Shown one piece after another: positions 46,220-55,902 of a stretch of 64,000 nt of DNA (within the stretch, counting starts at the first letter, position 1; every line of letters starts with the position of its first letter). A program made the position numbers and the translations under genes. Under the pieces are notes generated by a model. That model did not search any database and was not told the DNA's origin. It saw only the letters and a list, made by a program, of their open reading frames with translations. The stretch is from Archaeoglobus sp. (GTDB taxonomy: Archaea > Halobacteriota > Archaeoglobi > Archaeoglobales > Archaeoglobaceae), in assembly GCF_017656475.1 (NCBI RefSeq), contig NZ_JACDNT010000003.1, positions 1 through 64,000 on the forward strand, written 5' to 3'.

Positions 46220-47950
46220 ATGGCACAGATTTCTGGAGGAGAATTGCTCGTAAGGTGTTTAATCAAGGAGAACGTCAAGTACATTTTCGGGGTTCCGGGA
46301 GGACAGCTTCTAACCTTCCTCGATGCGATAAAGAGGGTTGGGGAGAAGCACGGGATGAAGTTCGTCAACTGCAGGCACGAGCAGGCTGCAGCAAGCATGG
46401 CGGATGCCTATGCGAGGACAAGCGGTGAGATTGGTGTTTGTGTTGGTACAATAGGCCCGGGTGGGGCTGATTTAGTTCCCGGAGTTTACCCTGCTTACGC
46501 CGACAGCGTTCCGATGCTGGTGATAACAGCACAGAACCAGACATGGAAGAGCTATCCAGACCACGGCTCCATGCAGGCTTTGGATCAGTTTCACCTCTTC
46601 AAGCCGATAACGAAGTGGAATGCTGTGGTTTCACACTGGGAAAGAATTCCTGAGCTCGTTCAGAGGGCGATAAGGGTTGCCCTCTCAGGCAGACCCGGGC
46701 CGGTGCACCTCGATTTTCCATCAGACGTGCTTTACAACGGTAACGAGGAAAATTTCGCAAAGGTTTACCCTCCTGAACGCTACAGACCGATGAAACCGCC
46801 AGTCGGAAATCCTGAGCTTGTAGAGACTGCTGCGGAAATGCTTTACAGTGCTGAAAGACCACTCATCCATGCAGGCACAGGAGTTCTGAGAGCAAAGGCA
46901 TGGAATGAGCTGAGGGAGCTTGCAGAATATCTGGGAGCAGTGGTTACGACCACAATGGGTGGAAGAGGAGCCATTCCGGAAGATCATCTTTTATGCATCC
47001 TTCCAGCCAGTCCGGCAGCAATAATGGCCCAGAACGAGGCTGATGTAGTCCTAGTTGTGGGAAGCAAGATGGGAGATCTGGATTTCCGGGGCAGACCGCC
47101 TGCATGGGGTGATCCTGATCAGCAGAAGACGATTCAGATTGACATCGAGCCTGAGATGATCGCCCTCAACCGTCCCGTTAATGTTGGAATCGTGGGTGAT
47201 GCAAAGGAGACGCTTAAGGCTTTGATTGATGCTGTTAAAAAGAAAGGTGAGAGAAGAGAACCGGTTGACAGGCTTAAAGACTACAGGAAAATGCAGCAGG
47301 AGTGGTTAGAAGGATTTTTGAATCTGGCAGAAAGCAGAGAGAAGCCAATTCATCCGTTGAGAGTGATAAAGGAGGTCAGAGAGTTCTATCCGAGGAACGC
47401 GATTTCCTGTGTAGATGGCGGCAACACGGCAGTCTGGGCTTCTTATCTGAACAGGATTTACGAGCCCAACACATTTCTATGGGCTGCTGATTCGGGGCAT
47501 CTCGGCACAGGCCTGCCGTACGCCATTGGAGCAAAGCTTGCAAACCCTGACAGGCCCGTTTACCTCATTGCAGGTGATGGAGCTTTCGGTCTGACAATGG
47601 AGGAGCTTGAGACTGCGAGCAGGGAAGGGGTGAAAGTTACGTCAATCGTCATGAACGACGGCTGCTGGGGGATGATCAAGGGCTCGCAGAAGGCTGCGTT
47701 TGGTGGGAGATTCATCGGAGTCGACTTCAAAGATGTCAGGTACGATAAGGTTGCGGAGTCAATGGGATGGTACGGGCAGAGGGTTGAGGAACCTGAAGAC
47801 ATTGCAACCGCCCTTGACAAAGCTGAGAGCTCAGACAAGCCAGCCCTGCTGGACGTGAAAATCTCGCAAGAAGCAAACCTCTCGCCGCCCGACTTAATAA
47901 CTCTCTCGATTGTGTGGCTCGAAGGCTGCAATCCGCCTCCGGTGGAATGA
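46220..47950 (+). CDS. Thiamine pyrophosphate-dependent enzyme (acetolactate synthase large subunit-like)
   Basis: SGGELLVRCLIKENVKYIFGVPGGQLL...RHEQAAASMADAYART...GTGLPYAIGAKLANPDRPVYLIAGDGAFGLTMEELETASREGVKVTSIVMNDGCWGM. Confidence 0.9.
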   Translation: MAQISGGELLVRCLIKENVKYIFGVPGGQLLTFLDAIKRVGEKHGMKFVNCRHEQAAASMADAYARTSGEIGVCVGTIGPGGADLVPGVYPAYADSVPMLVITAQNQTWKSYPDHGSMQALDQFHLFKPITKWNAVVSHWERIPELVQRAIRVALSGRPGPVHLDFPSDVLYNGNEENFAKVYPPERYRPMKPPVGNPELVETAAEMLYSAERPLIHAGTGVLRAKAWNELRELAEYLGAVVTTTMGGRGAIPEDHLLCILPASPAAIMAQNEADVVLVVGSKMGDLDFRGRPPAWGDPDQQKTIQIDIEPEMIALNRPVNVGIVGDAKETLKALIDAVKKKGERREPVDRLKDYRKMQQEWLEGFLNLAESREKPIHPLRVIKEVREFYPRNAISCVDGGNTAVWASYLNRIYEPNTFLWAADSGHLGTGLPYAIGAKLANPDRPVYLIAGDGAFGLTMEELETASREGVKVTSIVMNDGCWGMIKGSQKAAFGGRFIGVDFKDVRYDKVAESMGWYGQRVEEPEDIATALDKAESSDKPALLDVKISQEANLSPPDLITLSIVWLEGCNPPPVE

Positions 47951-49155
47951 GGGCCTTAGTAGTTGACCTAAACCTCTTTAAAGCAGCACTGAACCTCCTG
48001 CTTGGAAGGATCACGAAGAGCGTTTACTACAGCCCGCTGTCACTGCTGAAATACCACGAAAACTATCCCGAACCGAAATTGCCAGGAGAGGACTGGGTTA
48101 AGATTGAAACCAGACTCTGCGGGATATGCGGCTCAGACCTGAGAGTCATAACTCTCGAAGAGAGCTTCTACTTAGCTCCTCTAACCTCTTTTCCATTTAT
48201 TCCTGGCCATGAGGTTGTGGGAGAGGTTGTTGAGGTTGGAGACAACTCGAATGTTTCAGAAGGGGAGAGGGTGGTTATAAATCCAGCCTTATCCTGCAGG
48301 GTAAGGGGATTTGAAGAATGTGAAGCCTGCAGAAAAGGACACTTTGCAGTCTGCCACAACACGGACAGAGGAAGGATCTTTCCCGGCATCTTCACCGGTA
48401 TTTGCAGAGACACCGGCGGAGGTTGGGCTGAGTATTTCGTTGCCCACAACTCTCAGCTTGTAAACGTTCCTGCCAGCATTAAGGACGAGAACGCGGTGTT
48501 TGCAGAGCCGTTGACCATAGGAATCCACTCAGCCCTTAGAAGCTTTCCAGGAGATGATGAGGTTGTTGCGGTAGTTGGATGTGGAGTTATCGGCATCTGC
48601 ACCATTATTGCGCTCAGACACCTTGGCTTTAAGGGCGAGATTATCGGAATTGACATCAGCGAAAGACAGGCGGAGATGGCGAAGAAATTCGGCGCTAACG
48701 AAGTGATAACGGAAAATCCCGTGAAGAGCATTGCGGAAATGACGGGAGGAAGGGTCTATCATCCACCAATGGATAGACCAATGTTTGTTGGTGGTGGTGT
48801 GGATGTTGCCTACGAGTGCACGGGAATTCAGCGGACAGTTGACACCGCTCTAAGAATTACCAAACCGCTTGGAAGAGTGGTGATTGCTGGCACTGTTGCG
48901 AAAATGGACGTGGACTGGGCTCCGGTGTTTGCCAAAGAGCTAACTGTTCTGGGAACCTTTGGGTGTGGGATTGAGGAAGTGAACGGGGAGAAAAAGGATA
49001 CCTTCGACATCGCACTCGACATTCTCCAAAAGGTCGACATCTCGCACCTTCTGACCCACAGATTTGCAATTGAGGACTACAGGAAAGTTCTGAAGGCTGC
49101 AATTGAAAAAAGGAAAAGTGGGGCAGTTAAGGTAGCCTTCGACTTCACTCTTTGA
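47947..49155 (+). CDS. Zinc-dependent medium-chain alcohol dehydrogenase
   Basis: RLCGICGSDLRVI, PFIPGHEVVGEVVEVGDNSNVSEGERVVINPALSC, CEACRKGHFAVCHN; start at ATG 47947, overlapping the TPP gene stop. Confidence 0.9.
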   Translation: MRALVVDLNLFKAALNLLLGRITKSVYYSPLSLLKYHENYPEPKLPGEDWVKIETRLCGICGSDLRVITLEESFYLAPLTSFPFIPGHEVVGEVVEVGDNSNVSEGERVVINPALSCRVRGFEECEACRKGHFAVCHNTDRGRIFPGIFTGICRDTGGGWAEYFVAHNSQLVNVPASIKDENAVFAEPLTIGIHSALRSFPGDDEVVAVVGCGVIGICTIIALRHLGFKGEIIGIDISERQAEMAKKFGANEVITENPVKSIAEMTGGRVYHPPMDRPMFVGGGVDVAYECTGIQRTVDTALRITKPLGRVVIAGTVAKMDVDWAPVFAKELTVLGTFGCGIEEVNGEKKDTFDIALDILQKVDISHLLTHRFAIEDYRKVLKAAIEKRKSGAVKVAFDFTL

Positions 49156-50293
49156 GCAGCATAGCGAGAAGGAAGGACACAACGAGAAGTGCTGCAGAAA
49201 GAATCAGAGTTGAATCCCAGCCTGCAACTCTCGCCATGCTCTCAAATCCGACAATCAACACCACCGAGCCCACCTGGGAGAATAGCCATAGTGATGAGTT
49301 GGCAGTCCCGGCAAATTTCTCCCCCACGGACGTGGCGGAGAGGTCGAGAGCAAGCGGAAGAGAGGAGATAAAGAAGAATCCCAGTATGAACAGCACTGCT
49401 GCCACCATTCCCATACCGATCACAGCGGTATGGGCGTAGAACAGGATGGCGGATAGGATGAAGCACAGGTAAAGAAATGGCTTTCTTTTACCTGCTTTGT
49501 CCGATAACGCTGGTATGACTATACTGCCAAAAATTCCGCCCAGAAGGAAAGCTGAGGCTGTCAGCCCGGCTGTTTCCACATCCAGTCCATGTTCTTCAAG
49601 AACCGGCTCAACCCACGTAAGGTAGGCGGTGAATATCCCTACCCCCACGAAGGCAATGAGTGAGAGGATCAGAACGTTCCTGTTTTTCAGCACATTGAGG
49701 TACTCTCTGAGCTTGTGTTCCTCCTCAAACCCTCCTTCTGCCTCCTTGCCGAGTAGGTAAAAAAGAATCAGCACAATGAAGGCGAAAGCACCGTAAGTCA
49801 GCAGCATGCTCTCGAAGCCCGTGCTAACAGTCAGGGCAGGAGTTAAGCTGAGGCCAGCAATCGTGCCAATGAAGAGTGAAATGCTCCCCAAACCCGTTGC
49901 GAGCCCCGCCTCCTCGATGGGAAACCAGCTTTTTACGAGCTTTGATATGCTGTTGAAAATGAAGGGCTGCCCGACGGCTGTTAGAGTTTGAAATACTAGC
50001 AGAGCTTCAAATGTAGTTGCAAACGCCCTAAGCAATCCAAATACTGCAAAAAAGGCGCTGCCAATCAGAACTGCCTTTCTGAACCCCCTTCTGTCCACGT
50101 AATATCCCACAGGCAGTGCAAGAACTATGAAGACAATCGGAAAAACTGCAGAGAGCAGTCCAACCTCAGCATCTCCCACGCCGTAGATTTCCTCCACGAT
50201 GGGCAGAATGGGCGAGAAGGTTATCCACATAACCTGCGAAACGATACCTGCGAGAATGTACACTGCAAGAACAACCCAGCGGTAGGAACTCAT
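49145..50293 (-). CDS. Major facilitator superfamily transporter
   Basis: 12-TM-like ORF; GYYVDRRGFRKAVLIGSAFFAVFGLLRAF, SDKAGKRKPFLYLCFILSAI. Confidence 0.85.
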   Translation of the reverse strand: MSSYRWVVLAVYILAGIVSQVMWITFSPILPIVEEIYGVGDAEVGLLSAVFPIVFIVLALPVGYYVDRRGFRKAVLIGSAFFAVFGLLRAFATTFEALLVFQTLTAVGQPFIFNSISKLVKSWFPIEEAGLATGLGSISLFIGTIAGLSLTPALTVSTGFESMLLTYGAFAFIVLILFYLLGKEAEGGFEEEHKLREYLNVLKNRNVLILSLIAFVGVGIFTAYLTWVEPVLEEHGLDVETAGLTASAFLLGGIFGSIVIPALSDKAGKRKPFLYLCFILSAILFYAHTAVIGMGMVAAVLFILGFFFISSLPLALDLSATSVGEKFAGTANSSLWLFSQVGSVVLIVGFESMARVAGWDSTLILSAALLVVSFLLAMLLKE

Positions 50294-50355
50294 AATACAA
50301 ATAATTAATTTTAGTATTTATTGTTTTTCACGATTGAACGGAAGCCAAACTGAAT

Positions 50356-51495
50356 CTAATCCCCAAGCAGACACCTCGCTATTCTGCTGCTGTATAGACA
50401 TTCGCTGCACGACGGCTGGTTTGCATAACAATCAACATTTGTCTCAGCATACCAGCAACCCTCGACGTAAGGACAGTCGGCACACCATGGAAAGTTCTCC
50501 ATGTCCTCTCTGAGCTTCTCGAACTTGCTCATTTTTTCAATTACATCATCAACATCCTCTCTCAGAACATTGCCGACGGTGTACTCCTCAATTTTCTTGT
50601 AATGCTCGTTAACATACTCGTTGTGAGTGTATGCGAAGGTCATACAGCTTGAAATTGACCCGTCAACTCTCAGAAAAGCAGAATTTTTGTAAGGACACTC
50701 TCTTGCTTTTGAATCCCCGAAAAATGAGGGCTCAATAAGCTCTACACCATACTCCCTTGCCGTTTCTCTCAGCCTCTCGAAAACATCTTCCGCCCTGAAA
50801 GCCGTCTCGATTCTGTCCTTCCTCCCAAATATTGAGAGAAGGTTGATGGAGTAGCCTTTCGAATAAATATCCTTCAGCAAGTGCTTGTACCTTCTGAGAG
50901 ACTCACCCCCACCTCTTGAGCAGTCCCTGATAGCCTCAACAAGAATGCTCTCGTCCAGTCCGAGTACTTCTTCAACCGTTATCCTGCTGCCCTCGAAGTA
51001 AACACCCTGCTCGTAAATTGCGGGATTTGATGCAACAACGTTCGTTGCGAGCATCCCTGCACCAAATTCGGCTATTCTTTCGAAGAACTGTGGAAGGAGT
51101 TCGAGGTTCTGCCTTGTTACAACAACCTCCGCAATCGCCCTCTCACCCAGCTTTTTAAGCAGTCCAATAGCTCTATCAACCTCAAGCCCCTTCCTGAACT
51201 TGTCGTTAACGTCGATCGACACTCCTACTTTATCCACCACATCGAGAATTTCCGAGTCGAGCATCCCGTTGGTGCTGATTATAATCTTCCCGTTAAAACC
51301 CTCAATTTTCCTGAAAAATTCGGGATACAGTAGCGGTTCTCCATAGCCATAGATAACGTACTCCTTGGCCACACCCTCTACCTTTTCAAGTACTTCAAGA
51401 GGCAGATCTCCCGGAGTAACATTTTTTCGGTGACAGTACTCGCAATCGAGTGTGCAGAAAGTTGTTGGTTCAATTTGAAGCTTCTTTAGTCTCAT
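50356..51495 (-). CDS. Radical SAM protein with C-terminal Cys-rich (SPASM/twitch-like) region
   Basis: IEPTTFCTLDCEYCHRK (CxxxCxxC), YGYGEPLLYPEF; C-terminal CADCPYVEGCWYAETNVDCYANQPSCSEC. Confidence 0.88.
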   Translation of the reverse strand: MRLKKLQIEPTTFCTLDCEYCHRKNVTPGDLPLEVLEKVEGVAKEYVIYGYGEPLLYPEFFRKIEGFNGKIIISTNGMLDSEILDVVDKVGVSIDVNDKFRKGLEVDRAIGLLKKLGERAIAEVVVTRQNLELLPQFFERIAEFGAGMLATNVVASNPAIYEQGVYFEGSRITVEEVLGLDESILVEAIRDCSRGGGESLRRYKHLLKDIYSKGYSINLLSIFGRKDRIETAFRAEDVFERLRETAREYGVELIEPSFFGDSKARECPYKNSAFLRVDGSISSCMTFAYTHNEYVNEHYKKIEEYTVGNVLREDVDDVIEKMSKFEKLREDMENFPWCADCPYVEGCWYAETNVDCYANQPSCSECLYSSRIARCLLGD

Positions 51496-51761
51496 CCTCC
51501 AGCCACCGGTGGAAAGACAGCTATTCTGGCATTTTCACTCAATTTCCCAATCATCTCGTCCTTTATGTTCCTTCCGTTGACGGTTATTATCCTGTCATTT
51601 CTGAAATTCCCGTTTTCGTCGAAAATTTCTCTCAAAAAATCTTCTCCAAGTTTTTTTGAAGCAGCAATAAAAGCTCCCTTTAAAGTGCCATCGCACTCAA
51701 CTTCGATGGATTTTCCGTACTTTTCTCTCAGGGTTGCGTAAAATTCAATCTTTACTTTCAC
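51492..51761 (-). CDS. MoaD/ThiS/SAMP-like ubiquitin-fold protein
   Basis: KIEFYATLREKYGKSIEVECDGTL...NGRNIKDEMIGKLSENARIAVFPPVAGG with C-terminal GG; ATGA overlap with the radical SAM gene. Confidence 0.88.
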   Translation of the reverse strand: MKVKIEFYATLREKYGKSIEVECDGTLKGAFIAASKKLGEDFLREIFDENGNFRNDRIITVNGRNIKDEMIGKLSENARIAVFPPVAGG

Positions 51762-51839
51762 AAAGAAGGTTAGTTTTTCAGGATAAAAACCTTCTTTCGA
51801 AACGATTGATCGAGTATAAAAACCTTTAAATTTTCTGAG

Positions 51840-52505
51840 ATGCTTCTCACATATGAGATGCTTGAAGTCCTCAAATCCTTGGCAATGATGAACGCAACAA
51901 GGAAAGTTGTGAAGATAAGCTCAAAGGAACTTGCCGAGCGTATTGGTCAAAGTCTTCAGACCGCGGCAAGAAAGCTGAAAGAGCTTGAGGATGAAGGACT
52001 GATAGACCGCACACTCACGAAAGATGGACAGTTCGTCGTTATAACGGAGAAGGGAAAGCAACTCCTTTACAAGGAGTACATGGACTACAAGAAAATTTTC
52101 GAGGACGAGGGAACGATTAAGATAAAGGGAGAGGTTTTCAGCGGAGTTGGAGAGGGGAGATACTACGTTTCACTCGACGGATACAGAAAGCAGTTCAAGG
52201 AAAAGCTGGGTTTCGAACCCTATCCCGGCACACTCAACCTCAGAATTCCGAAGGAGCAGATGTACTTCAGGAGAAGGCTTGATGAGGAGAGAGGGATTCT
52301 GATTGACGGATTCTCGACAGAGGACAGAACCTTTGGAGAGGTTAAAGCCTTCAAGTGCAGGATTAACGGTATTGAGGGTGCTATAGTAATTCCGAAAAGG
52401 ACACACTACCCGTCGGAAATCTTTGAGGTAATTTCTCCCGTAAAGCTTAGAGATAAGCTCGGATTGAAGGACGGGGACTTCGTGGAGGTGGAGGTGATTT
52501 TATGA
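51840..52505 (+). CDS. ribK: CTP-dependent riboflavin kinase with N-terminal winged helix
   Basis: wHTH then GEVFSGVGEGRYYVSLDGYRKQFKEKLGFEPYPGTLNLRI ... VVIP-like TKTHYP motif (IVIPKRTHYPSEIFEVISPVKLRDKLGLKDGDFVEVEV). Confidence 0.92.
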   Translation: MLLTYEMLEVLKSLAMMNATRKVVKISSKELAERIGQSLQTAARKLKELEDEGLIDRTLTKDGQFVVITEKGKQLLYKEYMDYKKIFEDEGTIKIKGEVFSGVGEGRYYVSLDGYRKQFKEKLGFEPYPGTLNLRIPKEQMYFRRRLDEERGILIDGFSTEDRTFGEVKAFKCRINGIEGAIVIPKRTHYPSEIFEVISPVKLRDKLGLKDGDFVEVEVIL

Positions 52506-53218
52506 TACTCGACTTTGAGGAATCGTTGAGAGCCTTCAGGAAAGGCTCACCCGTGCTGATTTACGACTTCGAGGATAGAGAGGGGGAGACGGACATAGCA
52601 ATCCCTGCGATCCATGTGGGAAAGGAAGAGGTTGCAATGATGAGGATTGATGGAGGGGGGTTGATTTGCGTCGCGATACACCCGGTTGCAGCAGAGAAGC
52701 TCGGATTGCCGTTCATGCATGACGTTCTAAGGGTTGCGAGTGAGGAACTGCCGGAAATAAAGAAAGTTGCCGATGCGGATGACATAAAATACGACTCAAG
52801 AAGCTCCTTTTCCCTCTGGGTGAACCACAGAGACACTTTTACGGGGATAACTGACATCGACAGGGCTTTGACGATAAGGAGAATCGGGGAGGTTGTTGAC
52901 GAAGTAATGATGGGCAAAAAAGTCGATTTTGGCAGCGAGTTCAGGAGTCCGGGGCACGTTGCTCTGCTTAGGGCTGCAGATAAGTTAACCTACGAAAGGG
53001 TTGGACAGACTGAGCTCAGTGTTGCTCTCGCAGAGATGGCGGGAATCGCTCCTGCAGTTGCAATCTGCGAGATGCTTGATGCCGAAACCGGCAGGGCTTT
53101 GACGAAGGAGAAGGCGATGGAGTATGCTGAGGAGAAGGGCATACCGTTCATCGATGGAAGAACGATAGTTGAGCACTACAGAAAGTTCAGGGAAGTGGAG
53201 GTTAGTCTGTTCGTTTAA
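52502..53218 (+). CDS. ribB: 3,4-dihydroxy-2-butanone 4-phosphate synthase
   Basis: GSPVLIYDFEDREGETDIAIPA...MMRIDGGGLICVAI...DTFTGITDIDRALTIRRI...FRSPGHVALLRAAD...GQTELSVALAEMAGIAPAVAICEML. Confidence 0.94.
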   Translation: MILDFEESLRAFRKGSPVLIYDFEDREGETDIAIPAIHVGKEEVAMMRIDGGGLICVAIHPVAAEKLGLPFMHDVLRVASEELPEIKKVADADDIKYDSRSSFSLWVNHRDTFTGITDIDRALTIRRIGEVVDEVMMGKKVDFGSEFRSPGHVALLRAADKLTYERVGQTELSVALAEMAGIAPAVAICEMLDAETGRALTKEKAMEYAEEKGIPFIDGRTIVEHYRKFREVEVSLFV

Positions 53219-53272
53219 TCTTTCGAAGTTTTTCGGGGATACAATTATATCCCCTCAAACAATTCTAATTTC

Positions 53273-54115
53273 ATGTTCCAGTCAGACCTCAAACTGATAG
53301 TGTTCCAGCACGGTTTCTTTGGAGAAAGATTTGTGGCAAATCTGATGAACTATCCCAACTCCTGTCCCTCTTACGGTGCATGCGGGATTGATGGCTGCAC
53401 TCAGTGCAAGGAGGGATTATACAACTTCTCCAAGAACATAATCGCCGTTTTTTCCATGCCGGATCCAACGACAATGCCAGACTTCATCGAAAATGCGGAG
53501 GACTTCCTGCCCAAGGCCATTCCAGAAGCCGACATTGCAGTAGCAATCAACCTCCATCCCGACGTTCTTGCGGTGCTGCCTGAGAAGCTGGCTGGGAAAG
53601 TCAAGGCTCTCATAGTGCCTGTTGAGGAGTCGAGATGGTGCTCTCCGGGACTGGCGAAGCAGATCAAGGAGAAGTGTGATGAACTCGGAATTGAGTTCGC
53701 AGCACCCAAACCTTTCTGCAACTTAAGGCCGAATGAGGAGCATCCGGTCATCAACCGGATGATTGAGGAGATGAGAATAGGCTATCCGGAGTTCGAGATC
53801 GAGCTGCTGGAGGATGGCAAGGCATACGTCAGGATTTCAAGATCCCAGCCTTGCGGATGTGCTTACTACATCGGCATAAAGCTGAGGGGGTTTGACTTCA
53901 CTGAGGTGAAAGAGGGGAAGATGAGGGAGCTCTGGAATGTTGTTGCCGAGGCTCATCACAGCTATCCGTGCACAGCGAGCATGGAGAGAGACAACGAGTA
54001 CAATGAAACCCTGCTCCATATTGGCGGCTACATAGCAAGGCATGCGGTTAATAAAGCCCTTGGCTATGAAGGGGACGAGGACATTCCGGAACACATCAAA
54101 CACATCGTTCTGTGA
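53273..54115 (+). CDS. DUF166 family protein (historically annotated thymidylate synthase-like)
   Basis: Cys-rich CPSYGACGIDGCTQCKEGLYNFSKNIIAVF..., FAAPKPFCNLRP..., RSQPCGCAYYIG. Confidence 0.75.
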   Translation: MFQSDLKLIVFQHGFFGERFVANLMNYPNSCPSYGACGIDGCTQCKEGLYNFSKNIIAVFSMPDPTTMPDFIENAEDFLPKAIPEADIAVAINLHPDVLAVLPEKLAGKVKALIVPVEESRWCSPGLAKQIKEKCDELGIEFAAPKPFCNLRPNEEHPVINRMIEEMRIGYPEFEIELLEDGKAYVRISRSQPCGCAYYIGIKLRGFDFTEVKEGKMRELWNVVAEAHHSYPCTASMERDNEYNETLLHIGGYIARHAVNKALGYEGDEDIPEHIKHIVL

Positions 54116-55847
54116 ACTTTTTTGGTAGTCTTACGATGAACACAGCACCACTCGGCTCGTTATCCTTAACCCCTATGCTTCCCCCGTAAAGCTCCACAAT
54201 CTTTTTAACGATGAAAAGACCCACTCCGGTACCCCATCCCGAGGAAAAACCTTCTTCGAAAATTTTATCCTTAATTTCGTCTGGGATACCCTTCCCGTTA
54301 TCCTTAACAACGAGAACCCCCCATCCGTTCTCGGCATGCGTTTCCACAACTATTTCAACATCCGATTTTCCCGAATGCTTGACGGCGTTGTTCAGAAGGT
54401 TGAATACGACGGTTTTGATCCCTTCGTTGGCGATGACGTTGACTTCTTCAAGATTCAGTTTAATGTTTGCCTCTTTGAAACTCTCTGCAACCTCTCTCAC
54501 AACCTCAGCGAGGTTAATTTCCTTTCTGACATCTCCGGCAATTTCGAGGTTCTTGGCCTCGTAAATCAACCTTGAAATTCTATCTATCCTTGACATGGCT
54601 GTCTTAAAAAGCCCATCATCCTTTACCTCGATAGCTGCCCTTATAACAGTCAGGTCGTTGAGAATGTCGTGCCTGAGCATTTTGTTTAACAGGGAGAGGT
54701 AATCACTCTTGCGCTCAAGCTCACTCGTAAGCGTGTGGATTTCGGTAGTGTCCATTGCGGTAGAGGCTACGGCGGGTTTACCTTGGTAGTTTATTCTTAC
54801 CAGCCTAACAGTAACCCACCTGACCTCTCCACTTCTTGTTATTATCCTGAAACTAACATCGCTGGATTCCTCTTCTCCAGCCTCTATGTCCCTGTATTTC
54901 TTTAAAACATCCTCTCTGTCTTCGGGATGAATCAGCAAACTCAGGTTTTCCATGCAGGAAAGTTCATCTTCTCTATAACCAGTTACTTTTTCGAATGACT
55001 CGTTTGCATAAACGATTCTCCCATTCTGGACGATGTGAATCGGGGCAAGAGACTTTTCAATCAGAGACCTGTGGAATTCCTCACTCTTCTTAATTTCCGT
55101 TATGTCAATGCCTGTGATTGCCACAGCAGGCTCGTTCTTGTAGGTTATTCTGGTACCTCTTACTCTCACCCAAATATCCTCCCCCGATTTTGAGAAAACT
55201 CTGAAGTCGTGGAATTCAACGTCGCTCTTCCCGGAAATAAGTCTTTGATATTTCTCGGCAATAGTTCCGAGGTCTTCCGGATGAATAAAGAATTCGAACG
55301 GATTTCTGCCAATGATCTCCTCTCTTTTGTAGCCGGAAATTTCTTCGAATGCTTTGTTCACATAAGCAAAAACACCATTCTGGATAATTGCAACAGGCGC
55401 GATGGAATCCTCGATCAGCGACCTGTGGAACTCCTCGCTCTCTCTCAGCTTGCTCTGGAGCACCTTGTTTGCTGTAATGTCTATCCAGTTGCCGACCCCC
55501 ATCAGTTCGTTGCCAATTTTCATGGGTAGTACGTATCCCCAGACCCACCTTCTTTCGTTGTTCTTTGTTAAGTAGCTGATTTCAAGAAAAACGGGTTTTC
55601 CCCCTATGCCTTTCTTGTACGCCTTGGCAACCTTCTCATGATGTTCGGGAACAACGAGTTCGAAAACGTCCATTCCGCAAATCTCCTCTTTTTTGTAGCC
55701 TGTGGTCATCTCCACAACCTTGTTCACATACTTTATTCTCAAATTTTCATCAACTATTATTAACCCCACCAGCGAGTTCTCTACAATCTTGCTGAGAGAC
55801 TCAGGGTCATTCATCAGATTCATCATTACAATTACTATTGTCATCAA
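54096..55847 (-). CDS. Multi-PAS sensor histidine kinase
   Basis: Three PAS/PAC-like repeats (EEFHRSLIE...), LLNKMLRHDILNDLTVIRAA, VFNLLNNAVKHSGKSDVEI, GWGTGVGLFIVKKIVELYGGSIG. Confidence 0.92.
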   Translation of the reverse strand: MMTIVIVMMNLMNDPESLSKIVENSLVGLIIVDENLRIKYVNKVVEMTTGYKKEEICGMDVFELVVPEHHEKVAKAYKKGIGGKPVFLEISYLTKNNERRWVWGYVLPMKIGNELMGVGNWIDITANKVLQSKLRESEEFHRSLIEDSIAPVAIIQNGVFAYVNKAFEEISGYKREEIIGRNPFEFFIHPEDLGTIAEKYQRLISGKSDVEFHDFRVFSKSGEDIWVRVRGTRITYKNEPAVAITGIDITEIKKSEEFHRSLIEKSLAPIHIVQNGRIVYANESFEKVTGYREDELSCMENLSLLIHPEDREDVLKKYRDIEAGEEESSDVSFRIITRSGEVRWVTVRLVRINYQGKPAVASTAMDTTEIHTLTSELERKSDYLSLLNKMLRHDILNDLTVIRAAIEVKDDGLFKTAMSRIDRISRLIYEAKNLEIAGDVRKEINLAEVVREVAESFKEANIKLNLEEVNVIANEGIKTVVFNLLNNAVKHSGKSDVEIVVETHAENGWGVLVVKDNGKGIPDEIKDKIFEEGFSSGWGTGVGLFIVKKIVELYGGSIGVKDNEPSGAVFIVRLPKKFTERCV

Positions 55848-55902
55848 CAGTATTTAAATTATTCTATTTGCCTTCCCACTTTCACAAATTTTTTACGTCA
55901 AA

